Assembly: GCA_900317325.1 (NCBI GenBank)
Contig: ONGE01000002.1
Span: 186,001 to 250,000, forward strand
DNA length: 64,000 bases
Direction: 5' to 3'
Source of the DNA: an uncultured Prevotellaceae bacterium
Lineage (GTDB): Bacteria > Bacteroidota > Bacteroidia > Bacteroidales > Muribaculaceae
Below, piece after piece: positions 36,196 through 44,906 of the stretch. Numbering within the stretch: position 1 is the first letter of the stretch; the number at the start of each line of letters is the position of its first letter. Position numbers and translations under genes: made by a program. The notes below the pieces were generated by a model, which was not told the DNA's origin, searched no databases, and saw only the letters and a program-made list of their open reading frames with translations.

Positions 36196-37299
36196 ATGGC
36201 ACTGGACGACGAGCTGCTTGATGCCGAACTGGAGGCTGAAAGCGGCCACGAAATTCAATATGACTACAGTGAGCCCGACTTCACCGAGGACGGGCGTGAC
36301 TACTGGGAGCACTACCACTATGTGGTGGAGCCGGGACAGGTGTTGCTTCGCATCGACAAATACCTCGTGGAGCGCATCAAGGGCACCAGCCGCAACCGCG
36401 TGCAGAACGCAGCCGAGGCTCAGTGCATCCGCGTGAACGGACGCCCCGTCAAGAGCAACTACCGTGTACACCCCGGCGACGAAATCAGCGTCGTCATGGA
36501 CCGTCCGCGCTACGAGTGCGAAATCGTCGCCCAAGACATCCCGTTGAACATCGTCTATGAGGACGCCAGCCTGATGGTCGTCAACAAACCTGCCGGCATG
36601 GTGGTACACCCCGGACATGGCAACTTCGACGGCACGCTGGTCAACGCACTCGCCTGGCACTTCAAGGACAACCCCGACTATGACGTGACCGACCCTCGCC
36701 TGGGCCTCGTCCACCGCATCGACAAGGACACCAGCGGCCTGCTCGTCATCGCCAAGACACCCAATGCCAAAACCTCGCTGGGCGCTCAATTCTTCAAGAA
36801 ATCGACCAAGCGGCAGTACATTGCCGTCGTGTGGGGCGAGATGAAGGAACTGGACGGCACCGTCACGGGCAACATCGGGCGCGACCCGCGCGACCGCGTG
36901 CTGATGAAGGTATTCCCCGACGGCGACCAGGGCAAGCATGCCGTCACCCATTGGCACACCCTTGAGAACCTGGCCCACGTGGCCGTCGTGCAATGCCAGC
37001 TCGAGACCGGCCGCACCCACCAGATACGCGTACACATGAAGCACATCGGGCACCCGTTGTTCAACGATGCCCGCTACGGCGGCGACCAGATCCTGCGCGG
37101 CAACCGCTCATCCAGCTATGCCCAGTTCATCCACAACTGCTTCGAGCTGTGTCCCCGTCAGGCATTGCACGCCAAGACCCTCGGCTTTGTGCATCCCGAG
37201 ACCGGCCAGCAGATGGACTTCGACAGCGAACTGCCGCCCGACATGGCCGCCCTCATCACCAAGTGGGAAGACTACGCCCGCAACCTCGCCACCAAGTAA
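36196..37299 (+). CDS. rluD: RluA-family 23S rRNA pseudouridine synthase (RluD-type)
   Basis: A 367-residue enzyme converting uridine to pseudouridine in rRNA. It has an acidic N-terminal extension (about 40 residues), an S4 RNA-binding domain (about 45-105: VLLRIDKYLVERIKGTSRNR, IRVNGRPVKSNYRVHPGDEI) and the catalytic domain with H173-R-I-D176-KDTSGLLVIAK, in which Asp176 is the conserved catalytic residue. C-terminal motifs are LETGRTHQIRVHMKHIGHPL and QALHAKTLGF. Length and order fit RluD/RluC. The gene is translationally close to the PASTA gene (6 nt) and ends before a long hairpin. Confidence 0.93.
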   Translation: MALDDELLDAELEAESGHEIQYDYSEPDFTEDGRDYWEHYHYVVEPGQVLLRIDKYLVERIKGTSRNRVQNAAEAQCIRVNGRPVKSNYRVHPGDEISVVMDRPRYECEIVAQDIPLNIVYEDASLMVVNKPAGMVVHPGHGNFDGTLVNALAWHFKDNPDYDVTDPRLGLVHRIDKDTSGLLVIAKTPNAKTSLGAQFFKKSTKRQYIAVVWGEMKELDGTVTGNIGRDPRDRVLMKVFPDGDQGKHAVTHWHTLENLAHVAVVQCQLETGRTHQIRVHMKHIGHPLFNDARYGGDQILRGNRSSSYAQFIHNCFELCPRQALHAKTLGFVHPETGQQMDFDSELPPDMAALITKWEDYARNLATK

Positions 37300-37647
37300 C
37301 CTGAACGGAACTAGAGATAAAAGAAGACAATAAGTACAATAAAGACAATTATTGGTTTTATGACCTTTAAGAATGTGTTTGTTGTACTTATTGTCTTCCT
37401 TTTATAAGCACCCGCCTGATAGCTTGAAAAAGACAGTGTTATTTCTTCTCAACAAGATGCTTCAGCTAGGCGATGACCTTTTTCATCTCAATTCGATGAA
37501 CCAAAAGCACAAGAGATTTGCTGTCTGCATTGAAAATATGTGAAAAGATGCTCGTTTTTTTGAGAAAATTGCTATCTTTGCCCAATAAAGATAAGACACT
37601 TAAACCTGACGGGCGCCTTGCGTCTGCACTAAATCACTCAAACCACT
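37300..37647. other. Intergenic gap where ddl would be expected
   Basis: This 348-nt region holds the long inverted repeat, then AT-rich sequence with no open frame of note, a TATCTTTG box at 37573-37580 without a well-spaced -33 element, and the acyltransferase start. D-Ala-D-Ala ligase, which in my knowledge of Bacteroidales usually follows rluD here, is not present. Confidence 0.5.
37323..37402 (+). terminator. Long-stem terminator after rluD
   Basis: A perfect 17-bp inverted repeat (37323-37339 with 37382-37398) with a 42-nt AT-rich loop, flanked outside by TAAAA and CTTTTA. The left arm and beginning of the loop are nearly copied at about 21802-21828. Confidence 0.6.
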
Positions 37648-38829
37648 ATGATAGAGAACGAGAACATACCCATTCCAGTAGAATATCAGGACATCTGCCC
37701 GATTCCTGACAAAGATTTCCAGACCGCGATGACCATCCTGGTACAGGAGCCCGGTTTCCAGAAGATTGTGGCCATGGCGCTGCCCAACTACAAGTACTCG
37801 GAGTTCAAGCATGTACTGCTGGGCATCAACTCCAAGCATGAGTTCCAGGTCAAGGTGATGAAACCCTTCATGGAGGGTGTAATGGCCAAGACGGGAACCA
37901 CCCTGACAACCAGCGGCAATGAGAACCTGAACAAGGAAGTGCCCTACACCTTTGTCACCAACCACCGCGACATCGTGCTTGACTCGGCCCAGCTGAGTTA
38001 TCTGCTCATCAAGGGTGGCCGCGACGCTTGCGAGATCGCCATCGGCAACAACCTACTCATCTATGACTGGATTACCAAGCTGGTGCGCATGAACAAGAGC
38101 TTTATCGTGAAACGCAACCTGGGACGCATCCAGACGCTGACTGCCGCTATGCAACTGTCGGGCTACATGCACTTCGCCGTCGAGCAGAAGCGTGCCTCGC
38201 TGTGGATTGCCCAGCGCGAGGGCCGCTGCAAGGACAGCAATGACCGCACCCAGGAGAGCCTGATCAAGATGCTGGCCTACGGCAACCGTGACAAGTCATT
38301 CATCGAGAGCCTCAAGGAACTGAATATCGCGCCCATCTCGATCAGCTACGAGTATGACCCGAACGACTACCTCAAGGCCAAGGAGTTCCTGTGCAAGAGC
38401 AAGAATCCCAACTGGCGCAAGGCACCCGAGGACGACCTCATCAGCATGAAGACGGGTATCATCGGCCACAAGGGCGAGGTTCACTACGCCTTCACACCAT
38501 GCATCAACGAGGAGCTGGACAAGATTCCCGAGGGCCTCGACAAGTTCCTGGAAGTGGACCGCGTGTGCGCCATCATTGACCATGCCATCCACCGCAATTA
38601 CAAAATCTACAAGAACAACTACATTGCCCACGACATCCTGTTCGATGACAAGCAATTTGCCGACAAGTACACCCAAGAGGAGCGCGAGGCATTTGAGCAG
38701 TACCTCTCGAGCCAGATCGACAAGACCGAGGGCATGAAGTTGAGCGAGGCCGACCGCTTCTACATGTACAACAAGATGCTGCAGATGTACAGCAACCCGC
38801 TCTCTAACTATCTGGAGGCAACTAAGTGA
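37648..38829 (+). CDS. Glycerophosphate-type acyltransferase family protein
   Basis: A 393-residue cytosolic or membrane-associated protein related to 1-acylglycerol-3-phosphate acyltransferases. The recognisable segment is VTNHRDIVLDSAQLSYLL (about residues 111-128), a variant of the NHxxxxD catalytic motif, followed by the acceptor-binding-like IVKRNLGRIQTL and WIAQREGRCKDSNDRTQESL (the EGxxxx block, about 195-215). The rest is long and charged without membrane helices, which is atypical for PlsC. Bacteroidales neighbours of rluD/ddl often carry this protein. The true lipid substrate is unknown. Confidence 0.75.
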   Translation: MIENENIPIPVEYQDICPIPDKDFQTAMTILVQEPGFQKIVAMALPNYKYSEFKHVLLGINSKHEFQVKVMKPFMEGVMAKTGTTLTTSGNENLNKEVPYTFVTNHRDIVLDSAQLSYLLIKGGRDACEIAIGNNLLIYDWITKLVRMNKSFIVKRNLGRIQTLTAAMQLSGYMHFAVEQKRASLWIAQREGRCKDSNDRTQESLIKMLAYGNRDKSFIESLKELNIAPISISYEYDPNDYLKAKEFLCKSKNPNWRKAPEDDLISMKTGIIGHKGEVHYAFTPCINEELDKIPEGLDKFLEVDRVCAIIDHAIHRNYKIYKNNYIAHDILFDDKQFADKYTQEEREAFEQYLSSQIDKTEGMKLSEADRFYMYNKMLQMYSNPLSNYLEATK

Positions 38830-38845
38830 TTTAGGTGTTTGCCCT

Positions 38846-38881
38846 AAGGACTTTAAGGACCTTAAAGACCTTAAGGACCCT
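38846..38881 (+). repeat. 9-nt repeat array after the acyltransferase gene
   Basis: Units AAGGACTTT, AAGGACCTT, AAAGACCTT, AAGGACCCT; a strict 9-nt period. It leads to the metallophosphoesterase start 20 nt later. Confidence 0.78.
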
Positions 38882-38900
38882 GAAACAAGAACGCTGAAAA

Positions 38901-40094
38901 ATGAAAATTCACTGGTTAGGATTAATCGTCGTGGCGGTGCTCTGCATCGCCATGGACGTTTATATCTGCCGTCGCCTGCGCCGCAGCGGCTACCGTTGGC
39001 TGGCATGGTTCAATGGCGCGTTGGCTGTACTCACCGCCGCATTGGCCACCGGGGTCGCCGTGATGCCGTTGAGCGAAGCCAGCACATCTAACAGCACATT
39101 TGTCACGGGCCAGTACATGCTCTACACCTTCTTTGCCATCCTGGCACCCAAGGCGTTAGGTATGCTGCTGTACGGCATCGGACGCCTGATCAAGCAACGG
39201 TGGATGACGGTGTGCGCCTTTGTTATGGCGGCATTGGTGTTCGGCATCATGTGGTGGGGCGCCATCGTCACACCCGGCAAAATCGAAGTGAAGGAGGTGG
39301 AATTGGCTTTCGACAACCTTCCCGAGGCTTTCGACGGCTACCGCATCGTCCAGTGGAGCGATGCCCACTTGGGCACCTATAACGGGCGCACAGCCATCGT
39401 GGAGCGACAAATCAAGGCCATCAATGACCTGCACCCCGACATGATCTGCTTCACGGGCGACCTGGTGAGCCGCAAGACCGATGAAGCCCTACCCTATCGC
39501 GAACTGTTGGCACAACTGCATGCCCCCGACGGTGTGTTCTCGGTGCTCGGTAACCACGACTATGACAACTATGTGCGCTGGGATGATGAGAAGGAACAGT
39601 TGGCCGACCGCAAGGCTCTGTGCGACCTGCAAACGGCTGCAGGTTGGCGCCTGCTCAATGATGAGTATGCCATCATTCACCGCGGTGACGCTCAAATCGT
39701 GCTCATCGGCACCGAAAACTACGGCGACCATCCGTTTGAAAAACGCGGCAACCTCGCCAAGGCCTACAGCGGCCTGCGTGATGGCAATTTCAAGATTGAA
39801 TTGCAGCACAACCCTTACGCCTGGCGCGCCAACACCTTGCCAAACAGCAATATCGACTTGATGCTCGCCGGACACACCCACGCCTGGCAAATCATGCTCA
39901 AGTTGGGCAACTGGCGCTGGTCGCCGGCATGCATGCGTTATCCCGAATGGGGCGGCGCCTACCGCGAAGGCAAACAGCAGCTGTATGTCAACATCGGCAC
40001 CGGTATGGTGGGAACACCCATGCGCATCGGAGCCACACCCGAAATCACCGCCATCAAATTAAAGAAGAGACACCAAACCACCACTAAGGACTAG
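38901..40094 (+). CDS. Membrane-anchored metallophosphoesterase
   Basis: A 397-residue protein. The N-terminal ~130 residues form several membrane segments (6-24, 34-55, 70-95, 100-125). The C-terminal calcineurin-type phosphoesterase has QWSDAHLGTY (D-x-H), DMICFTGDLV (GDxx), VLGNHDYDNY (GNHD), a downstream ELQHNPYAW, and LAGHTHAWQ (GHxH), all expected metal ligands. YkuE/YaeI-like relatives act on lipid-linked pyrophosphates or phosphodiesters such as UDP-diacylglucosamine. The stop codon TAG and final TKD are encoded by the first unit of the following heptad array. Confidence 0.9.
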   Translation: MKIHWLGLIVVAVLCIAMDVYICRRLRRSGYRWLAWFNGALAVLTAALATGVAVMPLSEASTSNSTFVTGQYMLYTFFAILAPKALGMLLYGIGRLIKQRWMTVCAFVMAALVFGIMWWGAIVTPGKIEVKEVELAFDNLPEAFDGYRIVQWSDAHLGTYNGRTAIVERQIKAINDLHPDMICFTGDLVSRKTDEALPYRELLAQLHAPDGVFSVLGNHDYDNYVRWDDEKEQLADRKALCDLQTAAGWRLLNDEYAIIHRGDAQIVLIGTENYGDHPFEKRGNLAKAYSGLRDGNFKIELQHNPYAWRANTLPNSNIDLMLAGHTHAWQIMLKLGNWRWSPACMRYPEWGGAYREGKQQLYVNIGTGMVGTPMRIGATPEITAIKLKKRHQTTTKD

Positions 40095-40146
40095 AAACTA
40101 AGGACTAAGGACTAGGGACTAAGGACTAAAAACTAAAAACTAAAAC
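40086..40146 (+). repeat. Heptad array between the metallophosphoesterase and tex
   Basis: Eight 7-nt units: AAGGACT, AGAAACT, AAGGACT, AAGGACT, AGGGACT, AAGGACT, AAAAACT, AAAAACT, then AAAAC and the ATG at 40147. The upstream stop codon (40092-40094) lies across the first unit boundary. Confidence 0.9.
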
Positions 40147-42285
40147 ATGGCAGATAAACTCTCAACCCTCATCTCCCAAGAGCTTAACATACCCATCAAC
40201 CAGGTTGCCGGCACCGTCAATCTTCTCGACGATGGTGCGACTATTCCGTTCATCAGCCGCTACCGCAAGGAGGCAACGGGCAACCTCGACGATTTCTCCA
40301 TCCAGTCCATCGACCAGCGACTGCGCTATTACCGCGAACTGGAGAAACGTCGCGCCACCATCCTCAAGACCATCGAGGCCCAGGACAAGCTCACACCCGA
40401 ACTCGCCGACCGCATCAACAACTGCTGGGATGCCAACACGCTCGAGGACATCTATCTGCCCTTCAAGCCCAAGCGCAAGACCCGCGCCGAGGCTGCCCGG
40501 CAACTGGGACTGGAGCCATTGGCCAAAATCATCATGTCGCAACGTGGCGGCAATATCGAGGAGCGTGCCCGACAGTTTGTTGACGGCGACAAGGTGCCCG
40601 ATACCGATGCCGCCATCATGGGTGCCCAAGACATCATCGCCGAGTGGGTGAGCGAGAACGAGGCCGTGCGCAACGCCGTCCGTCGCGGTTTCAAGTATGA
40701 CGCCCGACTCGTGTCCCACTTTGTCAAGGGCAAAGAAATCGAGGGCCGCAACTACGAGAACTACTACGAGTACTCGATGCCGCTCAAGCGCGTGTCGTCT
40801 CACCAGTTGCTGGCCATCAGGCGCGGCGAGAAGGAGGGCTTCCTCAAGGTGGGCATCGAGATCAACGATGACCGCACGCTCGACAACATTGCCCGCATTG
40901 TGGTGAAAGGTAACGGCGAGGCGTCGCAACTGGTCGAAGAGGCTGCTGAGGACAGTTTCAAGCGTCTGGTAAAGCCGTCGATCGAAACCGAGTTTGCCTC
41001 GGCGGCCAAGGAGAAGGCTGATGATGAAGCCATCGAGACGTTTGCCCAAAACGTGCGCCAGCTGCTGTTCGCTCCGCCATTGGGCCGCAAGCGCGTGCTG
41101 GCCGTTGACCCGGGATTCCGCACAGGCTGCAAGGTGGTGTGCCTTGACGAGCAGGGCAACCTGTTGCACAACGACGTCATCTACCCCACCGCCCCCCACA
41201 ACGATATCGAGGGAGCGACCAAAAAGATACACTCGCTCACCGAGGCCTATAAGATTGATGCCATCGCCCTGGGCAACGGCACGGCCAGCCGCGAGACCGA
41301 GCGCTTCCTGAAACGCATCCGCTACCGCAGGCCCATCGACGTGTTTGTCGTGAGCGAGAATGGTGCATCCATCTACAGCGCGAGCAAGATTGCCCGCGAC
41401 GAGTTCCCCGACAAAGACGTGACCGTGCGCGGTGCCGTCTCCATCGGGCGACGCCTGCTCGACCCGCTGGCCGAACTGGTGAAGATCGACCCCAAGTCCA
41501 TCGGTGTGGGCCAGTACCAGCACGATGTGGACCAGACGCGGCTCAAAGAGGCGCTTGACTTCACGGTGCAAAGTTGCGTCAACAGCGTGGGTGTCAACGT
41601 CAACACGGCATCCAAAGAGTTGCTTACTTATATCGCCGGCCTGGGCCCCACCCTTGCCCAGAACATCGTGGATTACCGTGCTGCCAACGGCCATTTCACC
41701 TCACGCCAGCAACTGTTGAAGGTACCCAAACTGGGGCCGAAGACCTTTGAACAAGCTGCGGGTTTCCTGCGCGTTCCTGAGAGCGACAACCCGCTGGACA
41801 ACAGTGCCGTACACCCCGAGCGTTACACCCTGGTGGCACGCATGGCCAAGGATTGCGGCTGCAGCATAGCCGACCTCATCAAGGACAAGGCTCAGCGCGA
41901 CAAAATCAACCTGCAGCGCTATCTCTCACAGGACGTGGGCGAGCCCACCCTGCGCGACATCATGAGCGAGCTCGAGAAACCGGGACGCGATCCACGCTCC
42001 ACCGTTCAAGTGTGGGAGTTTGACGACAACGTCAACGACATCAAGGACCTGCGCGAAGGCATGGAGTTAAACGGCATAGTGACCAACGTGACCCAATTCG
42101 GCGCATTCGTTGACCTGGGCATCCACAAAGACGGTCTCGTGCACGTCTCCCAGATGCCTCAAAAGGGCCTCCCGGCTGCCCGTCAGGTCCACGTCCACCA
42201 GCACGTGCGCGTCGCCGTCACCGGCATCGACCTTGAGCGCGGCCGCATCGCCCTCTCGATGCGCAACATCGACCAACCCAAGTAA
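40147..42285 (+). CDS. tex: Tex-family RNA-binding transcription accessory protein
   Basis: A 712-residue cytosolic protein of the Tex/Spt6-like family. In order: an N-terminal helix-rich region (GAT..FISRYRKEATGNLDDF), a YqgF/RNase H-like domain from about 318 (VLAVDPGFRTGCKVVCL), a helix-hairpin-helix region (about 488-560, VNTASKELLTYIAGLGPTLA, LLKVPKLGPKTFEQAAGFLR), and a C-terminal S1 domain (about 636-705, GIVTNVTQFGAFVDLGIHKD, GLVHVSQM). It affects transcript processing, expression of stress or toxin genes and RNA turnover in other bacteria. It is flanked on both sides by arrays: heptads before it, 9-nt units after it. Confidence 0.96.
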   Translation: MADKLSTLISQELNIPINQVAGTVNLLDDGATIPFISRYRKEATGNLDDFSIQSIDQRLRYYRELEKRRATILKTIEAQDKLTPELADRINNCWDANTLEDIYLPFKPKRKTRAEAARQLGLEPLAKIIMSQRGGNIEERARQFVDGDKVPDTDAAIMGAQDIIAEWVSENEAVRNAVRRGFKYDARLVSHFVKGKEIEGRNYENYYEYSMPLKRVSSHQLLAIRRGEKEGFLKVGIEINDDRTLDNIARIVVKGNGEASQLVEEAAEDSFKRLVKPSIETEFASAAKEKADDEAIETFAQNVRQLLFAPPLGRKRVLAVDPGFRTGCKVVCLDEQGNLLHNDVIYPTAPHNDIEGATKKIHSLTEAYKIDAIALGNGTASRETERFLKRIRYRRPIDVFVVSENGASIYSASKIARDEFPDKDVTVRGAVSIGRRLLDPLAELVKIDPKSIGVGQYQHDVDQTRLKEALDFTVQSCVNSVGVNVNTASKELLTYIAGLGPTLAQNIVDYRAANGHFTSRQQLLKVPKLGPKTFEQAAGFLRVPESDNPLDNSAVHPERYTLVARMAKDCGCSIADLIKDKAQRDKINLQRYLSQDVGEPTLRDIMSELEKPGRDPRSTVQVWEFDDNVNDIKDLREGMELNGIVTNVTQFGAFVDLGIHKDGLVHVSQMPQKGLPAARQVHVHQHVRVAVTGIDLERGRIALSMRNIDQPK

Positions 42286-42286
42286 T

Positions 42287-42339
42287 AAGACCCTAATAAC
42301 CTTAAAGGCCTTAAGGACCCTAAAGACTTTAAGGACTTT
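42287..42339 (+). repeat. 9-nt repeat array after tex
   Basis: Units AAGACCCT, AATAACCTT, AAAGGCCTT, AAGGACCCT, AAAGACTTT, AAGGACTTT between the tex stop and the start of the small membrane gene 14 nt later. Shares its core with 38846-38881. Confidence 0.78.
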
Positions 42340-42353
42340 AATCAATAAAGATT

Positions 42354-42650
42354 ATGGAGAAGAAAGAGAATCAAGTTCCGGTGAGCACCGGCATGAAAAT
42401 TTGTCGTGTGATTGGAGTCGTGTTGCTGATGGCAGCCGTCGCTTATATCATCTGGCATGATGACTTTGACGTTGAAGGCATCGTGGGCTATGTGGATGAC
42501 TGCTTCATCTTCATGGCAGCCTACATGTTCACACGCGGCAGTTTCCAGCGCCCCGAGCGCCGTTACATCCGCCGTCAGCTCTACATGCTCTCGTCACTGT
42601 TTGCCTTGCTTGCCCTCTGCTGGATCATCCTGCTCGCTTTCATGAAATAA
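42354..42650 (+). CDS. Small membrane protein, unknown
   Basis: A 98-residue protein with two membrane segments (about 14-33, KICRVIGVVLLMAAVAYIIW, and 77-96, LSSLFALLALCWIILLAF), separated by a segment EGIVGYVDDCFIFMAAYMF that weakly recalls small DUF1232/YkvA-like proteins (I would not insist). It is downstream of tex and its own 9-nt array. Its last 70 nt overlap the 3' end of the acyltransferase-3 gene on the other strand, so one of the two 3' ends may be slightly misjudged by the frames or the overlap is real. Confidence 0.55.
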   Translation: MEKKENQVPVSTGMKICRVIGVVLLMAAVAYIIWHDDFDVEGIVGYVDDCFIFMAAYMFTRGSFQRPERRYIRRQLYMLSSLFALLALCWIILLAFMK

Positions 42651-43735
42651 CGGCGCACAGGTCTATCATAAAAACGCCAGCTCAACCACGCCAGCACGAT
42701 AGAGGCAACGGGTAACGCTACGGCGACAGGCCACACATCGTTCAAGCGGGCGATGGGCACGAGATTGCCGTCGAACCCGATGTGGGCATAGAAAAGGTAC
42801 ATCAACGGATAATGCACGGCATAGAGCGGATAGCTCAATTCGCCCAGGAAATGGCTCACACGCCGTGTCGTCATTCCTGTTGACAACTGCGAGGCACCCA
42901 GCCACACCAGGCACGGGAAGACCAGAATGACGCACAGGGCGTCATACAGTCCGTTCAGCCACGGTGACAGCTCGCCGAACACGAGGGGCAGACACCCCAC
43001 CAGCAAAATGACGGCGCCGCAAATCCAAAAGGCGCTCGTCACCCCCTTCACGGGACGGAAAACTCTGGCCATGAGCATACCCATTGTGTAGGGGAACAGC
43101 ATGCGCACCAGCCCGGTCCACAATCCACCATCGGCCATCGTCCATCCCACACCCAAACAGCCGTCATTCACCGCGATACCGACAAGCATGCCACCTGTAA
43201 TCACTGCCAACAACGCCAGCCACCTCGTTGACAGACGCCGCAGCAACAAGGCATAGAGAATATTGCCGATGTACTCAAAGAACAATGACCATGAGGGGCC
43301 GTTCAAGGGGAAGAGTTCGCCATTGCCACGCACATCGGCCGCCGCACCCGGATAGAGCGGCAGCATGAACATGCCCAGCAGCATGGCCAGCATCACCCAC
43401 CCTGTCGCGACATGTGTACCGTCCCAACGCACACTCCCCTGCAGGAAAAAGCACAACGCACCGATGACAGCACCGATGACAACCATGGGATGCAGGCGGA
43501 TGAGACGACGCTTGAAGAAATGGCCCACCGTCAATCCTTCGCGCCAACGGCCGTCATAGGCATAGCCGATAACAAAACCCGAAAGGACAAAGAAAAAATC
43601 CACGGCAAGATAGCCGTGAGGCAGCGGTGTCCAGTCAAAACACTCAAACACGTGATACAGAATCACCATCAAGGCGGCGACTCCACGCAGCCCGTCAAGG
43701 ATATCATAGTGAGGTTTGGGCTGGAATTGCTGCAT
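42581..43735 (-). CDS. Acyltransferase-3 (OafA/YrhL-type) membrane protein
   Basis: A 384-residue inner-membrane O-acyltransferase with about ten helices. The family signature is DGLRGVAALMVILYHVFE (residues 13-30: conserved Arg and His), followed by GYLAVDFFFVLSGFVIGY and KRRLIRLHPM. These enzymes transfer acetyl or succinyl groups to extracytoplasmic glycans such as O-antigen or polysaccharide. The normal family end (FYDRPVRRYFMK) is extended by about 20 residues encoded in the overlap with the small convergent gene. It starts 12 nt after the universal stress gene ends, so the two are likely co-transcribed, with USP as the downstream partner. Confidence 0.88.
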   Translation of the reverse strand: MQQFQPKPHYDILDGLRGVAALMVILYHVFECFDWTPLPHGYLAVDFFFVLSGFVIGYAYDGRWREGLTVGHFFKRRLIRLHPMVVIGAVIGALCFFLQGSVRWDGTHVATGWVMLAMLLGMFMLPLYPGAAADVRGNGELFPLNGPSWSLFFEYIGNILYALLLRRLSTRWLALLAVITGGMLVGIAVNDGCLGVGWTMADGGLWTGLVRMLFPYTMGMLMARVFRPVKGVTSAFWICGAVILLVGCLPLVFGELSPWLNGLYDALCVILVFPCLVWLGASQLSTGMTTRRVSHFLGELSYPLYAVHYPLMYLFYAHIGFDGNLVPIARLNDVWPVAVALPVASIVLAWLSWRFYDRPVRRYFMKASRMIQQRASKANSDESM

Positions 43736-43747
43736 GATAAAACCGCC

Positions 43748-44851
43748 TTACACGGGGACGACGAGCATGGGGGTATCGGTCTGGAACAAGACGCGATGGG
43801 CGATACTGGGATTGAACAATCGCGAGAAGATGCTCGACTTCTTGTTGGGAACCGCAATCAGCTGGACGTTATCGTCCTTGGCAAACTGTGCAAAACTCTC
43901 GATAAACGTCTTGGCGGCGATGCGCTTGGTCTTGAACGTGCACTCGGGGTAATGGTCGCGGCAGTACTGCACGAGCTGTTGCAGAGACTGATCTACCAGG
44001 CGGCGGTCCTTCTTATCGACTACCGGGATGATGGTGACCTCCACGCCTCGCATATTGAACAGACGGGCGAAACGGTCGAACGAAATCAAATCCTGCTGGA
44101 TGAGATTGGAGAAAAACGCCACATGGGTGATGTCGGTGAGGCCCACATCAGGCATTCCGATAGGCACAGTGAAGATGGGGAACTTGCAGGCGTCCATCAC
44201 CTCGCCGGCCACACTGCCGATGAGATTCTGGCGGCGACGGTTGGTGCCGCTGGTGCCCATCACGATGAGCGACACGTCATACTTCTGGGCATAGTGCAGG
44301 ATCTGCTCCTCAGGGATGCCCTCGGTCACCTTGGTCTCGATTTTCACCTTGGGCAGCTCGCCGGCAGCGATTTTGTCCATCAACATCTTCTTGAACTCGT
44401 CCATGCATTGGCGAGCATTCTTCTTGATGTTCTTGAAATCGTCCTCGGGGCTCTCATAGCGGTCACTGCCGAAAGGCAACGACATCGTGTGACGCTCGTT
44501 GATATAGCTGTGCAGCAACACCACGCGCCCACGGCTGCGACGGGCATATTCCATACCCAGGCGCACCGATTTGAGCGAATATTTGCTGAAGTCGACGGGC
44601 AACAGTACGCATCGCTGGTCACTGGTGACGGTTTCGGGCGACTCGATGATCTGCAATGCTTGAGGCAGGTCGCGCTCGCGGATGCGCACCCTCACACCCG
44701 AGCCGAGCACTTTCTCGTCCAGGTTGACATTATGCAGCTTCACCTCGATACCCTCTTCTTCAAGGGTATTCTTCAATTCCACAGCGCGGTCAAACGTGTG
44801 GATGGCGACAGTTATCAGTCGGTTGGGGTCGTTGTTATTCTTGTTGTCCAT
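43748..44851 (-). CDS. Universal stress protein with N-terminal DUF2007-like domain
   Basis: A 367-residue cytosolic protein. The first ~75 residues (TVAIHTFDRAVELKNTLEEE then GIEVKLHNVNLDEKVLGSGV, R..DLPQALQIIE) resemble DUF2007-type small domains. Residues about 80-240 form a USP domain: RCVLLPVDFSKYSLKSVRLG and the nucleotide-binding-like LIVMGTSGTNRRRQNLIGSV (GxxGxxxx pattern). A second, degenerate USP half (about 245-367) has VAFFSNLIQQDLISFDRFAR and ends with FQTDTPMLVVPV. Tandem USPs are common in Bacteroidales. It is upstream of the acyltransferase on the same strand. Confidence 0.85.
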   Translation of the reverse strand: MDNKNNNDPNRLITVAIHTFDRAVELKNTLEEEGIEVKLHNVNLDEKVLGSGVRVRIRERDLPQALQIIESPETVTSDQRCVLLPVDFSKYSLKSVRLGMEYARRSRGRVVLLHSYINERHTMSLPFGSDRYESPEDDFKNIKKNARQCMDEFKKMLMDKIAAGELPKVKIETKVTEGIPEEQILHYAQKYDVSLIVMGTSGTNRRRQNLIGSVAGEVMDACKFPIFTVPIGMPDVGLTDITHVAFFSNLIQQDLISFDRFARLFNMRGVEVTIIPVVDKKDRRLVDQSLQQLVQYCRDHYPECTFKTKRIAAKTFIESFAQFAKDDNVQLIAVPNKKSSIFSRLFNPSIAHRVLFQTDTPMLVVPV

Positions 44852-44860
44852 GGGAGCTAC

Positions 44861-44902
44861 GGGAATGAGGGGTTAAGAATTATAGGTTTGAGGTATCAGG
44901 AG
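44861..44902 (-). repeat. Degenerate heptad-like stretch upstream of USP
   Basis: On the plus strand AGGGGTT, AAGAATT, ATAGGTT, TGAGGTA, TCAGGAG can be aligned with a 7-nt period, but conservation is weak and this may be chance. Confidence 0.3.
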
Positions 44903-44906
44903 TTGG

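Noticed and set aside
40162..41694. 510-codon minus-strand open frame within tex
   Set aside because: Shadow of a high-GC coding region on the opposite strand; tex motifs are unambiguous.
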